Positions 1 through 8,664 are shown, counted from the stretch's first letter. The stretch: DNA of 64,000 nt from Stenotrophomonas maltophilia (GCF_003205835.1 NZ_CP029773.1:962501-1026500), one strand, 5' to 3'. Notes: generated from the sequence alone by a model not told the origin. A program made the numbers and translations.

Positions 1-99
1 AGCTACTGCTTCAGTCGAAACAGGGGCGACAGGGACAAGGTCAATACCTGTCGCCCTTGGGGGGCGATCCCAGTGTGAGTAGCCGCGGCTGGATCGAAC

Positions 100-432
100 T
101 TAATTCCAGATCACGATGGTTCCATCTGGACTATTCAACTGCATCGCCTCTGGACCAGAGTAGCCGTCGTCACTTAAGTCGACCGTGAGTGAGGCCCCGC
201 TAGAAAACTGCGCAACCATTGTCTGGCGATCGAACCGGCAATCCTGCAGCACCAAGCTCAGCGTTGAGGGCGGGGGGGGCTCCGCAATGCCATCGCAGTG
301 AAGGCTGAAGGAGTTGTAGATATGCAGTTCCCAGCCATCGTCCGTACCGATGGTGGCCATGCCGTCTTCCATTCGCAGTTTCACATTTTTCCCGATCAAT
401 GGCCGGAGGGTTTCCGCCTGGTGGTCGATCAT
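100..432 (-). CDS. Candidate immunity protein for the Rhs toxin
   Basis: A 110-residue cytoplasmic protein with no signal peptide or membrane segment; it is acidic and rich in beta-prone stretches. It begins 8 bp downstream of the stop of the Rhs-core gene on the same strand, which is the usual place of a cognate immunity gene in polymorphic toxin systems. I recognise no family in the sequence itself. The immunity role is inferred only from position, small size and the variable C-terminus of the upstream protein. It could instead be an unrelated hypothetical gene. Confidence 0.5.
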   Translation of the reverse strand: MIDHQAETLRPLIGKNVKLRMEDGMATIGTDDGWELHIYNSFSLHCDGIAEPPPPSTLSLVLQDCRFDRQTMVAQFSSGASLTVDLSDDGYSGPEAMQLNSPDGTIVIWN

Positions 433-440
433 GTTCAGGC

Positions 441-1400
441 CTATCTGACTGGGAAGTGAGACTTCGAATTAGGGAGCGTTTTCCCGGAGAGCGGATCTAC
501 GCCTTGCTTTCCAGCATTCTCGTACTTGATATAGCCAGCTGGATATCCAGGACTGTTTCCCCTGGGAGGGGTTGGGTCCATCATCCGCATGGTGGCTACT
601 TGCCCATTACTGCCTCCGGCACCCCCAGTAAATGCGACGCCGGTCTGTTTTCCTGCGGGGTTGATGACCGGAGTTGGTCCGCTCGCCCCTGTGGGCACCG
701 GAAATGCTGTCCCGTTCGACGAGATGACGTAGCTCGGGCCAGAAGGTGTCGTCGGGGCAGCGGCAGGAGTTGGCGCAGAGGGCGCTGCTGGTGCTGGTGC
801 TGGCAGGGCCAGTGGTTGCGCCGAATTAATGGAGCCAGATATTGCTGATGCAGCAGCAGGCCCAACAACTGGCGTCGCGCGCACAATCGCTGTTGTTACG
901 GCAAGTGCTGCGGGGCCGAACGTATCATATGCCGAGGGTGTGTTCGCCACCGAGTCGGCATGTCTTTCCGCCGCCCGTTCCTGGCGACCATCAGGATCGA
1001 CGAACCTATAGGGATTGCCCGCAGCGTAACGATAGCGGTTGAAGGCGGAGCCCGGTTTGTCGTTTGGTGAGACGGGATCTACAGAGAGAAAGAGTCCTAG
1101 TTGGGGGTCGTAGTAGCGCTGCTGCATGTAGCTCAGCCCCGTGGCAGCATCGCTCACGTGCCCCGTGTAGCCAGGCCCATCCGTAACCGGTCCGTCCACG
1201 ACGCCCCCGTAGGGCTCGTAGTCATACCGTTTGATCACGTTGCCACTTTCATCGGTTTCGGCAACGACCGAGCCAAGTGCATCAGTGTGGATGTAGGTGA
1301 CCGTCTGAGCAGTTGCGATTGGCGGCAGTGCCAAGCCCACCAACAGCAGCCAGCAGAGCCAGACGCCCAAGGCGCTCAGCTTGCCGAAATGCGTTCTCAT
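441..1400 (-). CDS. Short secreted Rhs-core protein with variable C-terminal domain
   Basis: The ATG at 1400 is preferred over the upstream in-frame one because it opens a clean signal peptide (basic start, then a hydrophobic core near residues 12-28, ending about PPIATAQ). Residues about 35-140 form the RHS repeat-associated core: YIHTDALGSV, then DYEPYG, GLSYMQQRYYDPQLG and the closing NPYRFVDPDG. A Pro/Ala-rich linker follows and then a C-terminal tail ending SKSHFPVR, the position where these proteins carry a toxin. Only one core is present, so at 319 residues it is a minimal version of proteins that normally exceed 1000 residues. The toxin activity is not recognised. A candidate immunity gene lies immediately downstream. 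Confidence 0.65.
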   Translation of the reverse strand: MRTHFGKLSALGVWLCWLLLVGLALPPIATAQTVTYIHTDALGSVVAETDESGNVIKRYDYEPYGGVVDGPVTDGPGYTGHVSDAATGLSYMQQRYYDPQLGLFLSVDPVSPNDKPGSAFNRYRYAAGNPYRFVDPDGRQERAAERHADSVANTPSAYDTFGPAALAVTTAIVRATPVVGPAAASAISGSINSAQPLALPAPAPAAPSAPTPAAAPTTPSGPSYVISSNGTAFPVPTGASGPTPVINPAGKQTGVAFTGGAGGSNGQVATMRMMDPTPPRGNSPGYPAGYIKYENAGKQGVDPLSGKTLPNSKSHFPVR

Positions 1401-1499
1401 CCCCTTTCGGCGGGCCGACGCGCGGCACGCAATTCTCTCAAGCCGTTCCATCCTTCCAATCCCTGAAAGAGCCTTCCAGCAAGGCCTTGCCTTCATATC

Positions 1500-2528
1500 A
1501 CAGTCCCCGTCGGCGTGACGACCGAAGTCGGCGCCAAGGGTGGGTGGGCAGGTCTTCAGGGTTCGTCGCGGCGGGTAGGCTGTAACACCGGTAACACTTG
1601 TGCTACACCTTGGTCGAGATCGGTGGTGGTGGCATAACCATTTGATTTAAATGGAATGTTCGGCTGGCGTAACACCTGTCACACTTGTAACACTGAAAAA
1701 TATCAATGTCGGAAACTGTTGCTGGAATGTGGGTGTCAATCTGACGGCAGAGATGGCGGGAAAGCGCTGTGCCACAAGGCATTCCAAGGAAATCGTTGGA
1801 AAATCTGCTGGTGCGATGCCTGATACACGTTTTCTGTTACAGACCCTCAATTCATAGCGTTCCTGAAACATTGTAAGTAGTGGGTGTTTTCTTCTTGGAC
1901 ACTATTGGATGCCTCGTTTTCGCCACTACCTGTCCACTGCAAATCTGGCCTCCATCTGGCCGCTCAGTGCTCCGTCAAATACCCCCTTTGGTGCAGGGAT
2001 TCGCGGGGTTCGGCATGCCCTCTCAATGCCCCCGACAGCCATGCTGGGCCTGTTCTTGCCCCGTGTGCAGGTAGTGCAGAAAAAGCACCCTATGAAGTGC
2101 GCAGGCGTGGCGGGGAGACGAGTGCGCACGCCGGGGTACGCACGGCGCTGGGCCTCTGCGCCCTCCTATCTGCTCCACTGCCTCTCAACCGCTTCTACTG
2201 GCCGCTGACGCGCAGCGCGCAGCAGCTCCTGGCGGTTGGTGGCTTGCCTGGGCGCTGATGCTGCTACGCGCGCTCATGGCCTTGCGCACGCGCCTCCTCA
2301 TTTCGTTACGGCTGTCAGAGGCGGTGGCGTGGGAGCGGCGTACTTCCCAATGCACGCAGGCTGGTCATCTGGAACTGCTTGCGTGCACCGTCACGTCCCC
2401 AGGTGCTGCCCTCTTGCGACTGCCGTAAGCGGCACTCATACGCGCAGGTCGCGCTGCTGATAGGCCAGCAATCAACGGATTGACGAAGTATGGGGCGAAG
2501 TATGGGGCTACATACGAACCCAAGAAAA
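1500..2528. other. Region without a convincing gene
   Basis: Open frames here are short and overlap one another on both strands, with no recognisable domain or good ribosome binding site. The first part (1582-1694) holds repeated GTAACAC units. The rest looks like decayed or non-coding DNA left of the tRNA-Ser island, possibly the remains of an older insertion. Confidence 0.5.
1582..1694. repeat. Clustered GTAACAC units
   Basis: GTAACACC at 1582 and 1669, GTAACACT at 1591 and 1687, and a variant GTCACACT at 1678 lie within 113 bp. They form two groups separated by about 70 bp. They could be iteron-like protein binding sites, or the remnant of the GVTGVT-type coding repeat common near the ends of phage primase genes. 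Seen directly; function unknown. Confidence 0.5.
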
Positions 2529-2550
2529 AAGCCCCTGAAATCAGGGGCTT
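2529..2550. terminator. Hairpin terminator left of the island
   Basis: A 10-bp perfect stem (AAGCCCCTGA with TCAGGGGCTT) around a 2-base loop, preceded by an A-run and followed by TT. It works best as a terminator for leftward transcripts, and lies 11 bp outside the attachment repeat. Confidence 0.6.
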
Positions 2551-2561
2551 AGTTCGCAACT

Positions 2562-2575
2562 TGGCGGAGAGAGGG
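2562..2575. repeat. Left attachment repeat of the tRNA-Ser island
   Basis: TGGCGGAGAGAGGG is identical to 12038-12051, the last 14 bases (CCA end included) of the tRNA-Ser(GGA) gene on the other strand. Direct repeats of a tRNA 3' end are the usual product of tyrosine-integrase insertion. The integrase gene starts about 160 bp inside. Confidence 0.8.
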
Positions 2576-2695
2576 ACCGCGCTTGGCTGATCTTAGCTCA
2601 TCTCGCTAAGTCTCTATTCTCGCTGTACCTGCATGTTTCGGCAAGAAGTTTTCGTCTCGGGTGGTCTCGCCCTCTATCGCTACATCGCTCATTCA

Positions 2696-2706
2696 TAGTA
2701 GGGTAG
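2696..2706. repeat. Internal end repeat TAGTAGGGTAG (left copy)
   Basis: The same 11 bp occurs at 11986-11996, just inside the other island end and in the same orientation. GGTAGG-like variants lie next to both copies. Position near both ends suggests integrase arm-binding sites; this is inference. Confidence 0.45.
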
Positions 2707-2735
2707 GTGGTAGGTTAATACTCGACAGGCGCGCC

Positions 2736-4028
2736 ATGCCTCGCAAGGCAAAAGAGCTGACAGACGTAGCAGTGCGGAACCTGAAGAAGCCCGGATACTA
2801 CGCTGTGGGTGGGTCTGTCTCGGGCCTCCTGCTGCAAGTCACTGCGACCGGAGCCCGGAGCTGGGTGCTTCGCTACACCGCCGGTGTGAAACCCGGAACT
2901 GGCAAGCCGTGGCGGCGTGATCTTGGGTTGGGCGGCTACCCGGACGTGTCGTTGTCCGAAGCGCGGCGCAAAGCAGCCGAGGCGCGCGAACTGCTGTCAA
3001 AGAACATCGACCCGATTACCGCCAAGCGTGAGGCCCGGAGCGCGATGCTCGCGGCGCGGCTCGCTGAGATCACCTTCGAGAAGGCCGCGCACCAGTTCAT
3101 CGAAGCCAAGTCAGCGGAATGGAAGTCAGGGGGCAAGAGCGCCGACCAGTGGACCAGTTCGCTCGAAGCCTATTCCTTCCCGGTGCTGGGCTTGTTGCGC
3201 GTCGCCGACATCGACCGCGCGCACGTCCTGCGCGTCCTTGAGCCCATCTGGACCGACAAGAACGAGACGGCGAACCGGGTACGCCAGCGCATGGAGTCGG
3301 TGCTGGACTGGGCGAAGGTCCGCGGCTTCCGCGAAGGGGACAATCCGGCGCGCTGGAAGGGCTATCTGGACAAGGTCCTGCCTGCGCCCGGGAAGGTGCG
3401 GGACGTGCAGCATCATCCCGCGCTCCCCTATGCCCAGATGCAGCCGTTCATGCTGGACCTTCGCTCCCGGAACGGCATGGGCGCGCGGGCGCTTGAATTC
3501 GCGATCCTGACTGCGGCCCGGTCGGGCGAAGCGCGTGGCGCGCGCTGGGACGAAATCGACTTGGATGCCAAGGTCTGGACGGTCCCACCCGAGCGGATGA
3601 AGTCCAGCAAGAAAGAACACCGAGTGCCACTCTCGGATGCGGTAATCAAGATGCTCAAGGCGTTGCCGCGGGTCGAAGGAACGGACCTCGTGTTTACGCC
3701 GCAGCGTGGCAAGAATCCGCTGTCAGACAACACCCTGACGAAGCTGCTGGGCGATATGCACGATGCCAGCATCAAGCGCGGCGGTGCGGGCTACATCGAC
3801 CCGAAGCAGGGAAAGGTCATCACCGCGCACGGATTCCGCTCGACCTTCCGTGACTGGGCATCAGAAGAGACGCACGCTGCACGCGACGTGGTGGAAATGG
3901 CGCTGGCGCACACCATCGGCAACAAGGTCGAAGCCGCCTACCGTCGCGGCGATCTTTTCGAGAAGCGGCGGGCACTTATGGCGGAGTGGGCTACATTTTG
4001 CTCCCCAAAAATTAAAGTAAGTGGCTGA
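2736..4028 (+). CDS. Tyrosine integrase, P4 type (island integrase)
   Basis: Site-specific recombinase of about 430 residues; the ATG at 2736 (MPRKAKELT) is chosen because it begins the conserved N-terminal arm-binding DUF4102 domain (about 1-90), whereas the upstream in-frame GTG does not. A SAM-like core-binding domain lies near 110-200. The catalytic domain shows Arg262 (AARSGE), His365 and Arg368 (AHGFRSTFRDW), His392 and the nucleophile Tyr402 (EAAYRRGD), so all key residues are present. It would insert and excise the island at the 3' end of tRNA-Ser. It is transcribed inward from the left repeat. Confidence 0.92.
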   Translation: MPRKAKELTDVAVRNLKKPGYYAVGGSVSGLLLQVTATGARSWVLRYTAGVKPGTGKPWRRDLGLGGYPDVSLSEARRKAAEARELLSKNIDPITAKREARSAMLAARLAEITFEKAAHQFIEAKSAEWKSGGKSADQWTSSLEAYSFPVLGLLRVADIDRAHVLRVLEPIWTDKNETANRVRQRMESVLDWAKVRGFREGDNPARWKGYLDKVLPAPGKVRDVQHHPALPYAQMQPFMLDLRSRNGMGARALEFAILTAARSGEARGARWDEIDLDAKVWTVPPERMKSSKKEHRVPLSDAVIKMLKALPRVEGTDLVFTPQRGKNPLSDNTLTKLLGDMHDASIKRGGAGYIDPKQGKVITAHGFRSTFRDWASEETHAARDVVEMALAHTIGNKVEAAYRRGDLFEKRRALMAEWATFCSPKIKVSG

Positions 4029-4271
4029 TCTACAAGAAAAATAGCTAGACCTGATTCGTCTCCGGTAGTACGATTTCAACCGATCCGCAGCCACGGGTAA
4101 CCCGGTGGCGGATGTCGCAGGACGGGTGCGCTACAAGCGTCCAAGGGACTGTTTAGACGCCGTGCAACGCGGTAGTCGGCTGATCCGAGAAAAGGAGAAC
4201 AACTCGACTCCGATGCGTAGGCGTTCCTGCCCGCGTGCCGGTCCAGTTACCCGACTTCTCGGATCGTTGCC

Positions 4272-4466
4272 ATGCACGTTCACCCAAGCAAATCCCTTCG
4301 CCCGACCCAAGCTGCCGAGTTCCTTGGCATCGCCGTTTCCACACTCTGGCGCTTCCACAAGGAACGGCCTGACTTCCCGCGCTCACGCAAGATCGGACCA
4401 CGTTGCACCGTGTTCGATCAAATGGAGCTGTTGAAGTGGTGTGACTCTCTGATCACCAAGAGCTGA
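4272..4466 (+). CDS. AlpA-family regulator / excisionase-like protein
   Basis: A 64-residue protein with a MerR-like winged helix: RPTQAAEFLGIAVSTLWRF, then a wing ending in a basic stretch, then MELLKWCDSL. That is the AlpA/phage-regulatory layout. AlpA-type proteins of P4-like elements activate integrase expression or promote excision. It lies downstream of the integrase on the same strand, after about 240 bp with no gene I can support, and 10 bp before the next frame. The family call is good; whether it activates or excises is inferred. Confidence 0.82.
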   Translation: MHVHPSKSLRPTQAAEFLGIAVSTLWRFHKERPDFPRSRKIGPRCTVFDQMELLKWCDSLITKS

Positions 4467-4476
4467 GGGCAACGCC

Positions 4477-4712
4477 ATGACCAAGACGCCGAAGGCGCTA
4501 AAGGCTGCGCCCCGCGAACCCTGCCGCCATGACGCTGCATATGTAGCGCACATGCTGTGCTACTCGCCGTTTGATGTGTTCCCGTATGGGCCTGAAACGA
4601 CTCCGGAAGGTAACGATCACCTCGTCTTTGATGTCACCTCGAAGGTCGATGCGCTGGCCGCGCGCTTGAACGATGAGGATGACGGCAGCGAGGAGAGCGA
4701 GGAGTTTTCGGT
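4477..4712 (+). pseudogene. N-terminal fragment of an unrecognised island protein
   Basis: The reading frame from ATG 4477 gives about 78 plausible residues ending in an acidic stretch (NDEDDGSEESEE). After that the frame carries Pro/Arg-rich nonsense while a different frame takes on clear primase similarity. It looks like the start of a gene joined to a primase fragment by deletion. No function is assigned. The frame physically continues to 5049, but those residues do not look like protein. Confidence 0.5.
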
Positions 4713-5094
4713 GGCGATTTCCAGCCCGACACCACCTCCGTCAATCATGTTCTCGATGCCCTGCGCGCCGTCTCGCATCGCCCGCGGGACTCGTTCAATC
4801 CGCCGTGCTGGCTGGATGGCGAGGGACCGCCCGCTCATGAGCTGGTCGCCTGCCGCAACGGCCTGCTGCACCTGCCGAGTGGAGAGCTACTGGAGCACAC
4901 ACCGCGGTTCTTCACCCGGAACGCGCTGGCCTTCGACTATGACGCCGCCGCCCCGGCTCCGGCCCGCTGGCTGGCGTTTCTCGATTCCCTGTGGCCGGAG
5001 GAGCCGGAAGCCGTCGTGCTCCTGCAAGAGGTCTTTGGCTACGTCCTGATTCCCGACACGTCGCAGCAGAAGATTTTTCTGATGGTCGGGCCAG
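4713..5094 (+). pseudogene. Remnant of a P4-type primase-helicase (D5 N-terminal region)
   Basis: In the third frame, with no start codon of its own, the sequence reads NPPCWLDGEG, CRNGLLHLPSGELLEHTPRFF and EVFGYVLIPDTSQQKIFLMVGPA. That is the D5_N region of phage/plasmid P4 primases, which runs directly into the helicase Walker A loop. The fragment stops exactly there, at the GPA that should lead to (R)SGKG, and is joined to a serine recombinase in another frame. Both the catalytic primase domain and the helicase ATPase are gone, so it cannot work. Confidence 0.7.
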
Positions 5095-5602
5095 CGGCCA
5101 CACCATCGCCGCCGAGTTCGCCGACGAAGGCATCAGCGGCGCGAAGGGTCGCGACAAGCGCCCGGCGCTGGACGCGATGCTCAAGGCCGCCACGCGCCGC
5201 GAGGTGGACATGGTCGCGGTGACGGCGCTGGATCGGCTGGGCCGTAGCCTGCCGCACCTCGTTTCGCTGGTCGCCGAGTTGGAAGCCCTCCGGGTCGGCC
5301 TGTTCGTCCGCAACCTCGCGATGGACACCTCCACGCCCGCCGGGCGACTGATGTTCAACGTCATGGGCTCGCTCGCCGAGTTCGAGCGGGAGCTGATCCG
5401 GGAACGCACGCTACTGGGCCTAGAACGTGCCCGGCGGCAAGGGAAGAAGCTCGGCAGGCCGAAGGTGCCACCCGGGGTCGAACACCGCATAGCGGCACTC
5501 CTAGAGGCAGGGACACCGGCCAACCGCGTCGCCCGCATGACCTGCGTGGGGAACGCCGCCGTCTATCGCATCAAGCGGGAGCTGGAAGCATGTCGCGCCT
5601 GA
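5095..5602 (+). pseudogene. Serine resolvase/invertase lacking its catalytic N-terminus
   Basis: From about 5088 the second frame reads as a Tn3/Hin-type recombinase: GHTIAAEFADEGISGAKGRD, then DMVAVTALDRLGRS, DTSTPAGRLMFNVMGSLAEF, ERELIRERTLLGLERAR, KLGRPK and a C-terminal HTH. The first 35 or so residues, including the catalytic serine of the YxRVS motif, are missing and replaced by primase sequence in another frame. Without the serine it cannot recombine DNA, though the DNA-binding half might still be made from an upstream GTG. The stop overlaps the next gene by 13 bp. Confidence 0.75.
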
Positions 5603-6009
5603 CTTTGCCCGACCTCACGACCAAGGCCCTCGACGCGGCGCGCCTCCTCGCGCAGGAGGGATGCCGGGAACACACCATCCGCCGCGCCCTGGGCCTGACC
5701 CTGCCGCAGTGGAAGGCGCTCAAGGAGGACACCGAGGCGGGCGAGCTGTCGCCGCTCGCACTGGCCTTGGAGGAAGGCCGCGCCGAAGGTGCCGGGGACA
5801 TCATCGCCTTCATGAAGAAGCGCATGGGCGAAGGCAGCGAGCGCGCCGCCGAGTTCCTCGCCGACCGGGTGTATCAGCTTGGCCGCGGCGACGGCAACGC
5901 CGACGTGCCGCGGGTCGCGATCTTCATCCAATCCGCCATGTCACCCGATGAGTACGCGCGTGTGATCGCGGTCCAGCAGCAGCCGGGAGTCCTGACCCAT
6001 GAACGTTGA
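5590..6009 (+). CDS. Small terminase subunit-like protein
   Basis: A 139-residue protein with an N-terminal HTH-like segment (about 12-40: AARLLAQEGCREHTIRRALGL) and a helical middle. It sits immediately upstream of, and overlaps by 11 bp, the large terminase gene, which is the normal position of the DNA-recognising small subunit. It begins inside the end of the resolvase remnant, so translation may be coupled. I see no diagnostic family motif; the call rests on position, size and the HTH. Confidence 0.55.
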   Translation: MSRLTLPDLTTKALDAARLLAQEGCREHTIRRALGLTLPQWKALKEDTEAGELSPLALALEEGRAEGAGDIIAFMKKRMGEGSERAAEFLADRVYQLGRGDGNADVPRVAIFIQSAMSPDEYARVIAVQQQPGVLTHER

Positions 6010-7387
6010 GATTCGCCCGACGCCGTTCCAGTCGCAGGTCCTGACTGTGCCCGAGGATCACTTCATGTTCTTGGGCGGTGGCCGCGGTGGCGGGAAGTCG
6101 ATGGCCGTGCAGTTCCTGATCCTGCGTCACTGCGACCAATACAAGAACCGCGCCCGGGTCCTCGTGACGCGCCGCAGGTTGAGGTCTCTGGGCCAGTTCG
6201 CCGAGGAGCTGCGCGCGCTGCTTCGCTCCGCTTACGGGCGCGACATTGCCTACAACCAGAACGATGCGATGTTCCGCTTGCCGAACGGGGCGACGATCCA
6301 GCTCACGCATGTCGAGTCGGCGTCGGCACTGTCCGACGTGGCGCAAGGCATGTCCTACACGTTGATCGCGTGCGATGAGGCGGGCGAAGGCCCCTCCATC
6401 GAAGTGATCGACCAGCTCGGCATGAGCTTGCGCGGGAACGGCACGCCACTCCGGCTTGTGCTCGCCGGAAATCCGGGAGGGCAAAATCACGGTGCGCTCG
6501 CGGAACGGTACGTCACGGGCCGCGAGCCGTGGGTGCCGTTCGAGTTCGAGGGAAATACGTGGGTCTATGCGCCCTCGCGTCTCGATGACAATCCGTACCT
6601 TCCTGACGCCTACCGCAAGAACTTCGAGATTCTCGCTCGCAGTGATCCGGCGCTTTATCGCGCGATGCGCTTGGGCGACTGGTCCGCGTTGGTCGGCGAT
6701 TTCTTCCAAGGAATATGGAGCGCCGACAAGATGGTCATCGACCATCACGACGTGCCGCTGGATTGCTTCGCCTCGCTCAAGCTCTCCATCGACTGGGGCA
6801 GCGCCGCGCCGTGCGCAACGGTTCTTGTTGGGCAGCTCGCTTATGCCGTGCGCCTGCCGGATGATCGAGTGATGCCGCGTGGCGCGTGGGTGGTGTTCGA
6901 TGAACACGCCGAATGCGATCCGCGGAACATTTCCCGCGGTACGGGCCGCACTCCGGGCCAGATTGCGCCGTCGCTGCACGCGATGGCCGCGCGCAACGGC
7001 GTCCGGGCGCGGGGCGTGATCGACTCCGCCGCCGAGGCGCGCCAGATGGGCCGGGCGGAGGCGTCCATCGCTGACCTGTTCCGCGAGGCCGGGGTGCGCG
7101 TCTCGCCCGCCAAGAAAGGTGCGCGCGTCCCACGTTTCGAGCATCTAAAGCAGCTCATGGTAAACGGCGAGTTCTTTGTTGCCTCGCGGTGTCGCATGTG
7201 GCTGGCAACGGTCCCGAGCCTGCCGCGCGATTCGCGCGTGCCGGATGACTGCGACAGCTCGGCCAATGACCACTTCCTCGACGCGACCAGCTACGGGATC
7301 GCAGGCGAATCGAGCGGGCGCGTCCAGCAGCGCGGGTTCCTGCCCGAGGCGCGGATGCCGCGCGAGGAACGGATTGTTTGGGTTTGA
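5999..7387 (+). CDS. Phage terminase large subunit
   Basis: A 462-residue packaging motor. The Walker A loop is at residues 26-34 (GGGRGGGKS) and the Walker B acidic pair at Asp126-Glu127 (LIACDEAG). A coupling segment (LRLVLAGNPGGQNH) follows, and a C-terminal RNase-H-like nuclease begins near SIDWGS with later acidic residues around VIDSAAEAR and DDCDSSANDHFLDA. This is the normal two-domain layout and full length, so it is probably intact. It would package DNA into a procapsid, but no head gene is present in the island, implying use of a helper phage's capsids or a reduced prophage. Confidence 0.88.
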   Translation: MNVEIRPTPFQSQVLTVPEDHFMFLGGGRGGGKSMAVQFLILRHCDQYKNRARVLVTRRRLRSLGQFAEELRALLRSAYGRDIAYNQNDAMFRLPNGATIQLTHVESASALSDVAQGMSYTLIACDEAGEGPSIEVIDQLGMSLRGNGTPLRLVLAGNPGGQNHGALAERYVTGREPWVPFEFEGNTWVYAPSRLDDNPYLPDAYRKNFEILARSDPALYRAMRLGDWSALVGDFFQGIWSADKMVIDHHDVPLDCFASLKLSIDWGSAAPCATVLVGQLAYAVRLPDDRVMPRGAWVVFDEHAECDPRNISRGTGRTPGQIAPSLHAMAARNGVRARGVIDSAAEARQMGRAEASIADLFREAGVRVSPAKKGARVPRFEHLKQLMVNGEFFVASRCRMWLATVPSLPRDSRVPDDCDSSANDHFLDATSYGIAGESSGRVQQRGFLPEARMPREERIVWV

Positions 7388-7398
7388 TGGGAGAAAGG

Positions 7399-7704
7399 AT
7401 GATGCGACATTCCTACAAGTACCTGATGCTGGCCCTCGTGATCGCCGACGCGCAAGCGGCGCAGCGCGAGTTGTTCAACGCCCGCGAGATGTTGGAGCGG
7501 GCGAAGGTCGGCACCTACTCGCCGCGCGCGCAGCCGCCGGTGCGGGTCGAAGTGGAGAAGCCCGCGCGGTTTCGCGCGAACGGCCACGGAAACCGCCAGA
7601 TTCAACAACAATTCGAGCGGATGGACTGCCGTTGGGAGGACGCCACGAACTCCATGCGTTGCGCGCCGTTTCTTGCCGAAGAAGTAAAGCGACCCAAGAA
7701 ATAA
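7399..7704 (+). CDS. Small hypothetical island protein
   Basis: A 101-residue product starting at ATG 7399 behind GGAGAAAGG (a longer version could start at 7387, inside the terminase stop). The first 20 residues are mildly hydrophobic (KYLMLALVIADAQA), possibly a weak signal or membrane segment. The rest is basic and Gln-rich and ends in Lys/Pro. I recognise no family. It is co-directional with the terminase. Confidence 0.5.
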   Translation: MMRHSYKYLMLALVIADAQAAQRELFNAREMLERAKVGTYSPRAQPPVRVEVEKPARFRANGHGNRQIQQQFERMDCRWEDATNSMRCAPFLAEEVKRPKK

Positions 7705-7786
7705 CACTCGCGCGGGGCAAATCCGGTCCATATGGTCGGGAGCGAGCGGCCCCACTGGCTGGGCCGCACGCTGAGGAATAGCCCCC

Positions 7787-8545
7787 ATGCCGAACGTCAA
7801 CTTCAAGACCATCCCCACCGATGTTCCGCTGACCGTGGAGAACATCGACCGGCTCGCGAACCGCGCCGCTGAACTCGCCACCGCCTTCGGTGCGCGCATC
7901 GCCAACATCCAGCAGCAGGTCGCCGACGCCCGCGACCGCTTCAGCCGCGACGGTGACGACCTTGTCCGTGAGACGGACGCCGCCAACCGCGCCGTCGCCA
8001 AGCAGTTCGCACGCCGCCAGCTCGCCTCGCGCATCGCGAAGTTCCGCTTGACCATCGTGGAGTCGAGCCGCGGCCAGCGCGAGGAACTCCTGCGCCCGCT
8101 GGCGAAGGTCGCCGCCGATGCCGCGTTCCTCCTGACCCTGTGCCAGTCGCCCGCGCAGATGCTCGGGCGCGTCGCCTTGGGCGATGCCCGGCGCACGCAG
8201 TACCAGACGCAGCTCGAAGGCGCAGGCCCGGTCGAGCTGGAAACCGCTGCGATCACCGCGATTGCCACCGGGGACATGCCTCTGGCTGCCGCGGTCGCGA
8301 CCGTGGTAGACCGTCGCCCTTCGGATCGCCGCCCGTTCTCGGTGGCGGCGTTTGCCGAGAGGGTGTGGGGCGCGCAGCACGCCGAGGTCACGGCCAAGCT
8401 CAAGGGCGTTCTGCTGGCCGAGCGCACCGCGCGCGCGGCCAATGACGAGTTCGTGCGCGGTAAGGCCGACCCCATCGCCAACCTGAGCAACCAGCTCGCC
8501 GCCCGGGCCATCGCCGAGGCGTCGGGCGAGGAGGACGAAGCATGA
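7787..8545 (+). CDS. Hypothetical helical protein of the island
   Basis: A 252-residue, Ala/Arg-rich, largely helical protein starting MPNVNFKTIPTDV. A stretch at about 25-60 has coiled-coil character, and the C-terminus is acidic (EASGEEDEA). There is no signal peptide or transmembrane segment. It lies downstream of the terminase and overlaps the next small gene by ATGA. The position would suit a structural or scaffold protein, but no motif supports a specific call. Confidence 0.6.
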   Translation: MPNVNFKTIPTDVPLTVENIDRLANRAAELATAFGARIANIQQQVADARDRFSRDGDDLVRETDAANRAVAKQFARRQLASRIAKFRLTIVESSRGQREELLRPLAKVAADAAFLLTLCQSPAQMLGRVALGDARRTQYQTQLEGAGPVELETAAITAIATGDMPLAAAVATVVDRRPSDRRPFSVAAFAERVWGAQHAEVTAKLKGVLLAERTARAANDEFVRGKADPIANLSNQLAARAIAEASGEEDEA

Positions 8546-8664
8546 AAGGCGCGGTCCCCAACGTCCGGAAGGCGAAGGCCATCCACGAAAAGAAGCAGGC
8601 CGAGCGCAACGCCACGGCCAACAAGATGAAGCAGCGCGCGGCGACCACTCGCCGCGGACGCTGA
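8542..8664 (+). CDS. Very small basic protein, translationally coupled
   Basis: A 40-residue frame beginning MKGAVPNVRKAKAIHEKK and ending TTRRGR, with about a third Lys/Arg and no cysteines. Its ATG overlaps the TGA of the preceding gene (ATGA), a typical sign of coupled translation. High charge suggests nucleic-acid or protein binding. No family is recognised. Confidence 0.5.
   Translation: MKGAVPNVRKAKAIHEKKQAERNATANKMKQRAATTRRGR

Noticed and set aside
1647..1871. Small frames on both strands around the GTAACAC repeats
   Set aside because: No ribosome binding site, unlikely residues and overlap on both strands.
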